Shown piece after piece: positions 1 through 5,724 of a stretch of DNA of 16,031 nt. Origin of the DNA: Clostridiales bacterium (GTDB lineage Bacteria > Bacillota > Clostridia > Lachnospirales > WQUN01); contig JAISZF010000183.1 in NCBI GenBank assembly GCA_031269415.1, forward strand, positions 1-16,031. Reading direction: 5' to 3'. The notes beneath the pieces were generated by a model. That model saw nothing but the letters and a program-made list of their open reading frames with translations. It searched no databases and was not told the DNA's origin. Both the position numbers and the translations under genes were made by a program. Numbering within the stretch: the first letter of the stretch is position 1; each line of letters starts with the position of its first letter.

Positions 1-109
1 CGCCAAAGCCGGAATAATGGGTGAGGTACGCAAAAGGGAGCATTACGACAAACCCAGTGTCCGCCGGAAAAAGAAATCCGAAGCCGCTAGGAAACGTAAA
101 TTTAATTAA
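1..109 (+). CDS. rpsU: 30S ribosomal protein S21, C-terminal part
   Basis: The window opens inside a gene. Reading from base 2 gives 35 codons and a TAA stop, with the strongly basic tail typical of S21, including KREHYDKPSVRRKKKSEAA and ending KRKFN. S21 is a small-subunit protein that in Firmicutes is usually just under 60 residues, so roughly the last 60 percent is visible. It binds near the 3' end of 16S rRNA and helps initiation. A strong terminator follows 12 bases after the stop, so it is transcriptionally separate from ispF. The identity rests on the characteristic basic tail; the start lies outside the window. Confidence 0.88.
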   Translation, partial: AKAGIMGEVRKREHYDKPSVRRKKKSEAARKRKFN

Positions 110-121
110 AGTTAAAATAAA

Positions 122-172
122 ACGCGCCCGTCAAACAGTCCGAGATCTCGGACGCTGATGGGCGTGTTCTTT
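122..172 (+). terminator. Intrinsic terminator after rpsU
   Basis: A 12-bp stem pairs ACGCGCCCGTCA (122-133) with TGATGGGCGTGT (156-167), allowing two G-U pairs. It encloses a perfect 16-base palindrome, GTCCGAGATCTCGGAC (138-153). The descending arm runs into a T-rich tail. It should end rpsU transcription before the ispF operon. Confidence 0.85.
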
Positions 173-198
173 ATCTGTGCCTAAAAGATGATTTTTTC

Positions 199-227
199 TT
201 GTAAGGTTCGGCGGAGTGTGATAAACT
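199..227 (+). promoter_or_regulatory. Putative sigma-A promoter of the ispF-sigH operon
   Basis: TTGTAA (199-204) and TAAACT (222-227) are separated by 17 bases. Each matches four of six consensus positions, and a TG one base upstream of the -10 (219-220) makes it an extended -10. The same -10 hexamer occurs in the tRNA-Thr promoter of this window. It lies between the rpsU terminator and the ispF ribosome binding site, where an operon promoter is expected. It has not been tested. Confidence 0.5.
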
Positions 228-254
228 TTAGTACACTTGGTTGGGGGTGACTTT

Positions 255-734
255 ATGCGAATTGGCAGCGGATATGATGTTCACCGACTCGTTCCTGGCG
301 GAAGATTGATACTGGGCGGTGTGGATATCCCTCACGAAACAGGGCTGCTCGGCCATTCCGACGCGGACGCGCTTATCCACGCGATTATAGACGCCTGCTT
401 AGGCGCGGCGGGCCTGGGCGACATCGGCGGGCATTTTCCCGACTCCGATCCCTCGTATAAAGGCATATCCAGCCTCACATTGCTTGAGCGCGCGCGGGAC
501 AAACTGTATGACAATCGCCTTGAGATAGTTAATATAGATTGTATAATAGTCGCCGAGAGTCCAAAGCTGGCGCCGTTCATACCCGAAATGCGGCGGAATA
601 TCTCCCGCTGCCTTAAAACCGGGGAATCGCGGGTTAATATCAAGGCGACGACCGAGGAAGGCCTGGGGTTTACCGGCGCGAAAGAAGGCATTTCGGCCTG
701 GGCTGTCTGCCTTTTGGATAGTGTAACTGACTGA
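255..734 (+). CDS. ispF: 2-C-methyl-D-erythritol 2,4-cyclodiphosphate synthase
   Basis: IspF converts CDP-methylerythritol 2-phosphate to 2-C-methylerythritol 2,4-cyclodiphosphate and CMP in the non-mevalonate isoprenoid pathway. It is a cytosolic homotrimer. The start MRIGSGYDVHRL was chosen because GGGGGTGA (243-250) lies just before ATG 255 and because it gives 159 residues, the usual family length. An upstream start at 237 would add six unneeded residues. The zinc ligands are visible as D8, H10 (GYDVHRL) and H42 in GHSDADALIHAI. The C-terminal nucleotide-binding motif KATTEEGLGFTG is intact. It is the first gene of a tight operon with cysS. The upstream partner ispD, often adjacent, is not in the window. 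Confidence 0.96.
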   Translation: MRIGSGYDVHRLVPGGRLILGGVDIPHETGLLGHSDADALIHAIIDACLGAAGLGDIGGHFPDSDPSYKGISSLTLLERARDKLYDNRLEIVNIDCIIVAESPKLAPFIPEMRRNISRCLKTGESRVNIKATTEEGLGFTGAKEGISAWAVCLLDSVTD

Positions 735-774
735 CAGCCGTCTCTGAATGAGGCGGCTTATTTTGGAGGAATCT

Positions 775-2169
775 ATGAGAATATACAACACCATGTCCAG
801 GAAAAAAGAGGATTTCCTGCAGCTTGCGGAAAACGCCGTAAGCATGTATGTCTGCGGGCCGACGGTTTACGATCTGATGCATATCGGGAACGCGCGGCCT
901 ATGGCTGTTTTTGATACTGTCCGCCGCTATTTTATATACAAGGGATATAATGTGAATTATGTTCAGAATTTCACCGACGTGGACGACAAAATTATCAACC
1001 GCGCCAACGAACTGGGTGTTACAGCGGAATCAGTGGCGGAAGCGAATATAAAGGAAGCCGTCGCGGACACTCGCGGGCTTAATTGCCTGGAACCCACGAC
1101 CGCGCCGCGTGTAACGCGGGAAATGGACGGCATAATCGAAATGATACGGACACTGATTGATAAAGGCCACGCTTACGCGATTAACGGCTCGGTATATTAC
1201 AGCACCCGCTCGTTTGAACGCTATGGCCGCCTGTCCGGCAAGGATATTAACGACTTAAACGCCGGCGCGCGCGTGGAGATAAACGACGAAAAACACGACG
1301 CCATGGATTTTGTCCTCTGGAAGCCTTATAAGCCCGGAGAACCCAAGTGGGACTCGCCATGGGGTCCGGGCAGGCCCGGATGGCATATCGAATGCTCGGT
1401 TATGGCCAAGAAATACCTGGGCGATACGTTTGATATACACGCCGGCGGCGAGGATCTGATATTTCCCCATCATGAAAACGAAATCGCGCAGAGCGAGGCG
1501 GCCAACGGAAAAACCTTTGCCCGTTATTGGACGCACGTGGGTTATATTAATATTAACAATGAGAAGATGTCTAAATCGCTTGGGAATTTCTTTACCCTGC
1601 GCGAAGTGGCGGAAGCCTTTTCCTATGAGGCCGTGAGGTTTTTTATCCTTAGCGCGCATTACCGAAGCCCTATTAACTTTGATGGCGAATTACTGAAAGC
1701 CGCTAAAAGAGGCCTGGAACGCTTAAAAAACAGCGCCGGGCTGATAAAATACGCCGCGGAAAACGGCAGTGAAACAGCGTTGGGCGGCGAGGACGCGGTT
1801 GATCGGGAGATCGCGGAATTTGTCCGGCGTTTTGAGGAAAGCATGGACGACGACTTCAACACGGCCAACGCCATTTCCGCTATTTTTGATCTTGTCACAT
1901 ACGCGAATACACAGGTTTCAAAGCCTATATCCAAAGCCAGCGCGGCGTCGATACTCAATACTCTGACCAAACTATGCGGCGTTTTAGGCGTTGAATTGAT
2001 CAAAGAGACCCAAGCGGACACTTCCGAGATCGAGGATTTAATCGCGAAGCGGCAGGAAGCGCGCAAGTCGAAGGATTTCCAGACAGCCGACGCCATACGG
2101 AAATCGCTGGCGGATATGGGCGTTCTGCTGGAGGACAGGCCAGACGGCGTCCGGTGGTCGTTCAAATGA
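775..2169 (+). CDS. cysS: Cysteine--tRNA ligase
   Basis: Class I aminoacyl-tRNA synthetase that charges tRNA-Cys with cysteine in the cytosol. ATG 775 is preceded by GGAGGA (765-770) and gives 464 residues, the normal length; an in-frame ATG at 748 has no such site. The HIGH motif appears as HIGN (residues 36-39) and the KMSKS loop at 264-268. The four zinc ligands that select cysteine are present: C27, C207 (WHIEC), H232 and E236 (PHHENE). A helical anticodon-binding domain follows, ending in the usual SKDFQTADAIRKSLADMG-like segment. No T-box leader is visible in the 40-base gap after ispF, so it is probably co-transcribed with ispF. Its stop overlaps the start of the next gene (ATGA). Confidence 0.97.
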   Translation: MRIYNTMSRKKEDFLQLAENAVSMYVCGPTVYDLMHIGNARPMAVFDTVRRYFIYKGYNVNYVQNFTDVDDKIINRANELGVTAESVAEANIKEAVADTRGLNCLEPTTAPRVTREMDGIIEMIRTLIDKGHAYAINGSVYYSTRSFERYGRLSGKDINDLNAGARVEINDEKHDAMDFVLWKPYKPGEPKWDSPWGPGRPGWHIECSVMAKKYLGDTFDIHAGGEDLIFPHHENEIAQSEAANGKTFARYWTHVGYININNEKMSKSLGNFFTLREVAEAFSYEAVRFFILSAHYRSPINFDGELLKAAKRGLERLKNSAGLIKYAAENGSETALGGEDAVDREIAEFVRRFEESMDDDFNTANAISAIFDLVTYANTQVSKPISKASAASILNTLTKLCGVLGVELIKETQADTSEIEDLIAKRQEARKSKDFQTADAIRKSLADMGVLLEDRPDGVRWSFK

Positions 2170-2555
2170 GGCCGGAAGAGTATTCCCCGCTGAATCTGGC
2201 GTACCTGGGGGATGCCGTGTTCGAACTGATGGTGAGGGAAAGCCTCGTTTCGGGCAGCTCGGATAATGTACGAAATTTGTTTCGGAAATCGAAAGAGTAT
2301 GTCCGCGCGTCCGCCCAGAGTCAATCTTATTTCCGGCTGTTCGACAGATTGTCGCCCGACGAACAATCGATAGCCCGGCGCGGACGCAACTCAAAACCCA
2401 GCGGCAAGGCGAAAAACGCCAGCGTGGCGGAATATCAGCACGCAACCGGTCTGGAAGCGTTATTCGGGTATTTATATTTATCCGGCAGGACAGAGAGACT
2501 GAAGGAGATTTTCGCGCTGTGCGCCCCGGCTGAGGTGGATTCTAATGAAAAATGA
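2166..2555 (+). CDS. mrnC: Mini-ribonuclease III (23S rRNA maturation)
   Basis: Mini-III is an RNase III catalytic domain without a double-stranded RNA-binding domain. In Firmicutes it trims the 23S rRNA precursor in the assembling large subunit. The 129-residue product fits the family. The signature NLAYLGDAVFELMVRE carries catalytic D16 and E20, and GLEALFGYLYL carries metal-binding E97. ATG 2166 overlaps the cysS stop as ATGA, pointing to translational coupling; an in-frame GTG at 2154 is less likely. The order cysS-mrnC-rlmB-rae1-sigH is the standard Firmicutes arrangement. Confidence 0.95.
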   Translation: MRPEEYSPLNLAYLGDAVFELMVRESLVSGSSDNVRNLFRKSKEYVRASAQSQSYFRLFDRLSPDEQSIARRGRNSKPSGKAKNASVAEYQHATGLEALFGYLYLSGRTERLKEIFALCAPAEVDSNEK

Positions 2556-3327
2556 TAACGGGCAAGAACCGCGGGAAACACCCGGATTGATATTAATAGG
2601 CCGCAACGCCGTACTCGAAGCCCTTAATCATGAAAAGCCCGTGGATAAGATATTGCTAAGGCGCGGCGGCGTTGAGGGCACTCTGCGCGTAATAGCCGCC
2701 AAAGCCCGCGAACGCGGCGTTGTGCTTCAGGAAGTGGATAAGACAAAACTGGACGAACTCTCCGAATCCGGAAACCATCAAGGCGTTGTGGGTGTATGCC
2801 CGGCCAAGGGGTATGTCGAGATAGAAGAAATCCTGGATTACGCCAAATCCAAAATTGAGGACGCGTTTATTCTGCTGCTGGACGGCATAATGGATCCGCA
2901 TAATCTGGGGGCCATACTGCGTTCGGCGGAAGCCGCGGGCGTACATGGAGTCATTCTGCCCAAACGCCGCGCCGCGGGATTAACCCCTACTGTCGTAAAG
3001 ACATCTTCCGGGGCTATTGAACATATTTTGATCAGCCGGGTCACAAACCTATCCGACGCTGTGGCAAAGTTAAAGAAAGCCGGACTCTGGATCGCGTGCG
3101 CGGATATGGAGGGCGAGCCTTTGTATACGGTGGATCTATCCGGCCCAATCGCGCTGATTATCGGTTCGGAAGGAACAGGCGTTGGACGCCTGCTTGGCAA
3201 AAATTCTGATTTTTCCATTAAAATCCCAATGTATGGTCGTATTGACTCACTCAACGCCTCCGTGGCGGCGGGTATCATGATGTATGAGGTCGTCCGCAGG
3301 CGCAGGTTCATGAGAGTGGCGCCGTGA
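2545..3327 (+). CDS. rlmB: 23S rRNA 2'-O-methyltransferase, RlmB/TrmH (SpoU) family
   Basis: A SPOUT-class enzyme that uses S-adenosylmethionine to methylate a ribose 2'-OH, by homology at the 23S rRNA site G2251. The N-terminal substrate-binding domain starts around LIGRNAVLEAL (17-27). The trefoil-knot motifs follow: motif 1 DPHNLGAILRSAEAAG (117-132, catalytic Arg126), motif 2 LIIGSEGTGVG (204-214) and motif 3 IPMYGRIDSLNASVAAG (227-243). ATG 2545 has the site GAGGTGG six bases upstream and overlaps mrnC by 11 bases. The 260-residue length is typical. The exact target nucleotide is inferred from the operon position and family. Confidence 0.94.
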   Translation: MKNDNGQEPRETPGLILIGRNAVLEALNHEKPVDKILLRRGGVEGTLRVIAAKARERGVVLQEVDKTKLDELSESGNHQGVVGVCPAKGYVEIEEILDYAKSKIEDAFILLLDGIMDPHNLGAILRSAEAAGVHGVILPKRRAAGLTPTVVKTSSGAIEHILISRVTNLSDAVAKLKKAGLWIACADMEGEPLYTVDLSGPIALIIGSEGTGVGRLLGKNSDFSIKIPMYGRIDSLNASVAAGIMMYEVVRRRRFMRVAP

Positions 3328-3848
3328 GCAAACGCGCGGAATACCTGCTGGTAGACGGCTATAACGTTATCTTCGCGTGGAATGATCTGCGCGAAACAGC
3401 GGCGTCGTCCCTGGAGGACGCGCGGATAAAACTACTGGATATATTGTGCGATTACCAGGGTTATAAACAGAATTATGTGATAGCGGTGTTCGACGCGCAT
3501 CAAATTCGGGGCGGCGTGGGATCTGTCGAGGTTTATAATAATATAGAGGTCGTCTTTACAAAGGAGGCGGAAACCGCGGACAACTTCATCGAGAGGACGG
3601 CGGCGGGGTTGGCCAAGCACGATAAAGTGCGCGTGGTTACTTCCGATTACACCGAGCAGATTATTATTATGGGCCGGGGGGCGGTACGCGTTTCGGCCAA
3701 TGATTTTCACCAGGAGATTAAAACGCTGCGCGCGGAGGCACAGAAACAGTTTTTGAACAAAAGGCCGGTAAAGGTTAACCCGTTAATGGATCTGCTGGAT
3801 GAAAAGACAGCCAAACTGCTGGAAGATATGCGGCGCAATCGGGGGTGA
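3324..3848 (+). CDS. rae1: NYN-domain ribosome-associated endoribonuclease, Rae1/YacP
   Basis: The 174-residue product matches the YacP family. Its Bacillus subtilis member Rae1 enters the ribosomal A site and cuts mRNA during translation. The NYN/PIN-like fold is recognisable from LLVDGYNVIFAW (Asp11), AVFDAHQI, ETADNFIER and VVTSDYTEQ, which supply the acidic metal-binding residues in the expected order. GTG 3324 overlaps the rlmB stop by four bases. The C-terminal helix ends KLLEDMRRNRG. Function is inferred from the family. Confidence 0.92.
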   Translation: MSKRAEYLLVDGYNVIFAWNDLRETAASSLEDARIKLLDILCDYQGYKQNYVIAVFDAHQIRGGVGSVEVYNNIEVVFTKEAETADNFIERTAAGLAKHDKVRVVTSDYTEQIIIMGRGAVRVSANDFHQEIKTLRAEAQKQFLNKRPVKVNPLMDLLDEKTAKLLEDMRRNRG

Positions 3849-3850
3849 GC

Positions 3851-4411
3851 ATGACAGACGAAGAGGTAATAAAAGAGATTCGGGCCGGAAGCGCCCGCGC
3901 GACCGACACGCTGATCACGAAGTATAAGAAGCTGGTCAAAATAAAGGCCGGCGCGTATTTTATCGCCGGAGCCGACAAAGAGGATATTATACAGGAGGGG
4001 ATGATCGGGCTTTTTAAATCCATCCGCGATTTCAACCCCGCCAAGGGCGTCCCATTCAGGACGTTCGCGGAAATATGCGTCAACCGGCAGATGATCTCGG
4101 CGGTAAAAGCCGGCGCCCGACAGAAGCATCTGCCTCTGAATACAAGCATGCCGTTAAGCCAGCCCATGCCCTCGCCGGAAAAGTGGAGCGCTGATCCGGA
4201 AGAAATGCTGATAGGCAGCGAAGACAGGCATTACATAAAGGAGCATCTGCTGTCGGCGTTAAGCGCGATGGAACTGCGCGTTTTGAGCCTGCATCTGTCG
4301 GGGTTAAGCTACGCGGAGATAGCCGGGCGCGTAAAGCGGGACGTTAAATCCATAGATAACGCGCTGCGGCGCGTGCGGCGTAAAGCGGAGAAATTATTGA
4401 AAAACGAATGA
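3851..4411 (+). CDS. sigH: RNA polymerase sporulation/stationary-phase sigma factor SigH
   Basis: Sigma-H (Spo0H) directs transcription of early sporulation genes. Region 2 is very well conserved: GADKEDIIQEGMIGLFKSIR and a following FAEICVNRQMISAVK, then RQKHLPLN. Region 4.2 has the helix-turn-helix YAEIAGRVKRDVKSIDNAL. ATG 3851 was chosen because GGGGGTGA (3841-3848) sits at good spacing; an in-frame GTG at 3845 lies inside that site. At 186 residues it is shorter than the roughly 218 of B. subtilis, because the N-terminal extension is missing and the linker between regions 2 and 4 is about 15 residues shorter. It is the last gene of the operon. There is no terminator before the tRNA-Thr promoter, so read-through into the tRNA is possible. 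Confidence 0.95.
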   Translation: MTDEEVIKEIRAGSARATDTLITKYKKLVKIKAGAYFIAGADKEDIIQEGMIGLFKSIRDFNPAKGVPFRTFAEICVNRQMISAVKAGARQKHLPLNTSMPLSQPMPSPEKWSADPEEMLIGSEDRHYIKEHLLSALSAMELRVLSLHLSGLSYAEIAGRVKRDVKSIDNALRRVRRKAEKLLKNE

Positions 4412-4429
4412 AAATATTGGCTGAATCTC

Positions 4430-4458
4430 TTGACAAACGTATTCCGGCTTGCTAAACT
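4430..4458 (+). promoter_or_regulatory. Sigma-A promoter of tRNA-Thr
   Basis: A perfect TTGACA (4430-4435), a 17-base spacer and TAAACT (4453-4458) begin 19 bases after the sigH stop. The transcript would start about 50 bases before the mature tRNA. In that leader TTTCGCT (4470-4476) and AGCGAAA (4491-4497) can form a small hairpin. Confidence 0.8.
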
Positions 4459-4516
4459 AAAATACGGTTTTTCGCTCTCGCGGTTCAGTCAGCGAAAGAA
4501 TTGGATAATTGTGTAT

Positions 4517-4592
4517 GCTGCTGTAACTCAGTAGGTAGAGTACTACCTTGGTAAGGTAGAAGTCACGGGTTCAAATCCCGTCAGCAGCTCCA
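4517..4592 (+). tRNA. tRNA-Thr (anticodon GGT)
   Basis: A full cloverleaf can be drawn: acceptor GCTGCTG/CAGCAGC, D stem ACTC/GAGT, anticodon stem CTACC/GGTAG with loop TTGGTAA (anticodon GGT), a five-base variable loop, and T stem ACGGG/CCCGT with loop TTCAAAT. The discriminator is T4589 and CCA (4590-4592) is encoded. A recombinase remnant lies 150 bases downstream, consistent with tRNA genes serving as integration sites, but I see no second copy of the tRNA 3' end in the window. Confidence 0.97.
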
Positions 4593-4648
4593 GAACATTC
4601 ACCATCTATTGATAAAAGAAATTTTGTCGGTAGGTGGTTTTTGATTTG

Positions 4649-4680
4649 CCCGAAAGTCCAGTTTTACTGGGCTTTTTCGG
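4649..4680 (+). terminator. Probable terminator of the tRNA-Thr transcript
   Basis: AGTCCAGT (4655-4662) pairs with ACTGGGCT (4666-4673) around a TTT loop, one pair being G-U, and runs into TTTTT (4673-4677). Flanking CCGAA/TTCGG could extend the stem. GAAAGTCC (4652-4659) is also complementary to GGACTTTC (4686-4693), so an alternative, mutually exclusive hairpin can form. Confidence 0.55.
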
Positions 4681-4742
4681 CGTTGGGACTTTCAGACTGT
4701 ATCAAAAGTTGATAATGGGCAGAGGGCTTTTTCAGTGAACAC

Positions 4743-5039
4743 TTGACATCAACCGTGGCGGTTTCAGAGTGTCTTTTAACGATTACGCCTTCCCATTGGA
4801 TTTTAAAGAGAATAAGGAAATACAACCTGACTCACGACGAAAAGCTTCCGGAACTATCGTTTCATGGGCTTAGGCATACGGCCGCGACAATTATGCTCGC
4901 GGGCGGCGCGGATATCCGTACAGTCGCCGCGCAGCTGCGGCACGCGCAAGTTTCCACCACGGCCAATATATACGCCGGCGTTATTCCGGCGGTACAGAGG
5001 GAAGCGGTTATAAGTACGCCGCGTCCGTGCGCTCCTTAA
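4743..5039 (+). pseudogene. Tyrosine recombinase (phage-type integrase), C-terminal remnant
   Basis: The open frame encodes only the last part of a tyrosine recombinase catalytic domain. PSHWILKRIRKYNL is followed by LPELSFHGLRHTAATIMLA and by DIRTVAAQLRHAQVSTTANIY. These supply the His-x-x-Arg box, the second His and the Tyr nucleophile position. The arm-binding and core-binding domains and the first catalytic Arg are missing. The first possible start is a TTG with no ribosome binding site, and the bases between the tRNA and this frame do not continue the protein. The usual LGH is LRH, and the tail after the tyrosine is degenerate. It is best read as the leftover of an element that once integrated at tRNA-Thr. 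A few residues at the N-terminus of this frame may be out-of-frame noise. Confidence 0.82.
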
Positions 5040-5328
5040 ATCGTCCTGTCACGGATAGCCCCGAACAATAATTAAAGGGTTCGGTGGCCACCCTATAGCT
5101 AATCAGGGGCCGCCAAATATTTGTTTGACGCGCGCCGGATGTGCGCGTCGATAAGATTAAGAGGACTAACAGCCGCATTCGGGTTGCTAGTCCTCTTTTA
5201 CGTCTCAGGTTAGTGTCCTGTTAGGGTGTCAGCCGGAAAAGGCATTATAGACAAAAATCGCGCCGCGCTTTAACCTTTTAGTCTAAAAATTTTAGTCACT
5301 TTTGCTATATTATCAGTGAAGCAAGAAA
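5040..5328. other. Non-coding stretch rich in inverted repeats
   Basis: No credible gene is seen. The first half is full of pairable arms: CCGAAC/GTTCGG within 5060-5085, the perfect palindrome GGTGGCCACC just after, and GACGCGC/GCGCGTC (5128-5149), then the strong terminator listed separately. This could be a small structured RNA transcript or the tail of the integrase message. I recognise no known RNA family: no tmRNA, SRP, RNase P or riboswitch core. The second half (5200-5328) is AT-rich, with a repeated TTTTAGTC around 5275-5297 and nothing else supported. Confidence 0.5.
5159..5199 (+). terminator. Strong intrinsic terminator
   Basis: AAGAGGACTA (5159-5168) pairs perfectly with TAGTCCTCTT (5188-5197). 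The stem continues inward through CAGCC/GGGTTG and is followed by a short T run. It would end any transcript from the integrase remnant or from the structured segment upstream. The A-rich left flank could also let it work in the other direction. Confidence 0.8.
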
Positions 5329-5436
5329 TTAAGAAATAAGTGCTTTTGGGTTCTCTCTAGATTTATTATCCGTTAAAAGCTCTATAAAAGTTTTGAGAGC
5401 CTGGACACCAAATTGGACACCAAGCCCTAAAATCAA
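5329..5436 (-). pseudogene. Possible C-terminal gene fragment (unrecognised)
   Basis: On the minus strand a short frame from TTG 5436 to TAA 5329 reads LILGLGVQFGVQALKTF, then IELLTDNKSRENPKALIS. The repeated GVQ phrase comes from a 12-base tandem duplication. Tails of this flavour follow some clostridial phage integrases, but that is an impression and not a match I can verify. No start signal or upstream domain exists, since the frame runs back into the tRNA-Arg terminator. It may be a remnant or chance. Confidence 0.2.
5402..5425. repeat. Two tandem 12-base units with TGGACACCAA core
   Basis: TGGACACCAA occurs at 5402-5411 and again at 5414-5423, giving a 12-base period. In one minus-strand frame it creates the GVQ-F-GVQ duplication. 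It lies between the integrase remnant and tRNA-Arg. Confidence 0.8.
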
Positions 5437-5450
5437 CTTGCCGAGCAAAC

Positions 5451-5487
5451 AAAAAACCGCCCAGGAACGGCATACCTAAGCGGTTTT
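5451..5487 (-). terminator. Terminator of tRNA-Arg
   Basis: Read on the minus strand, AAAACCGC (5487-5480) pairs with GCGGTTTT (5460-5453), with AGG/CCT pairing possible further in. The descending arm ends in a run of six T (complement of 5451-5456). It lies just after the tRNA-Arg 3' end. Confidence 0.82.
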
Positions 5488-5493
5488 CGAACA

Positions 5494-5567
<74 letters not shown>

Positions 5568-5592
5568 GTGAAGCCAATTCGGAATGGATGTT

Positions 5593-5621
5593 ATTATAGC
5601 ACGGGACAACTATGAATGCAA
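5593..5621 (-). promoter_or_regulatory. Sigma-A promoter of tRNA-Arg
   Basis: On the minus strand TTGCAT (5621-5616), a 17-base spacer and a perfect TATAAT (5598-5593) carry a TG in extended -10 position. Transcription would start about 20 bases before the tRNA. This is one of the strongest-looking promoters in the window. Confidence 0.82.
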
Positions 5622-5651
5622 TAGAATTATCAAAATACCAAAACAAAAAAT

Positions 5652-5680
5652 TTGCGCCTAGCCTTCCGATATGGTATGCT
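5652..5680 (+). promoter_or_regulatory. Putative promoter of the headless SMC-like gene
   Basis: TTGCGC (5652-5657), 17 bases, then TATGCT (5675-5680) with TG in the extended -10 position. The hexamers match three and four of six positions. It would give a leader of about 40 bases. The spacer contains one arm of an inverted repeat whose other arm covers the only purine-rich stretch before the start codon. Confidence 0.42.
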
Positions 5681-5711
5681 AAACCAAATATATTCAAATT
5701 TATGGAAGGCT
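5660..5711. repeat. 8-bp inverted repeat spanning promoter and leader
   Basis: AGCCTTCC (5660-5667) and GGAAGGCT (5704-5711) are exact reverse complements, 36 bases apart, flanking the putative -10. A second small hairpin, GGGT-TGCG-ACCC (5712-5723), abuts the ATG at 5725. The pair could be an operator. In a transcript starting farther upstream it could hide the GGAAGG sequence. Confidence 0.5.
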
Positions 5712-5724
5712 GGGTTGCGACCCG

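Noticed and set aside
735..774. T-box or other leader control for cysS
   Set aside because: Only 40 bases separate ispF and cysS; no T-box core or terminator fits.
1659..2366. Long minus-strand open frame opposite cysS and mrnC (235 codons)
   Set aside because: It is antisense to two firmly identified genes, has no family motif or ribosome binding site, and reflects the GC-rich codon pattern of the real genes.
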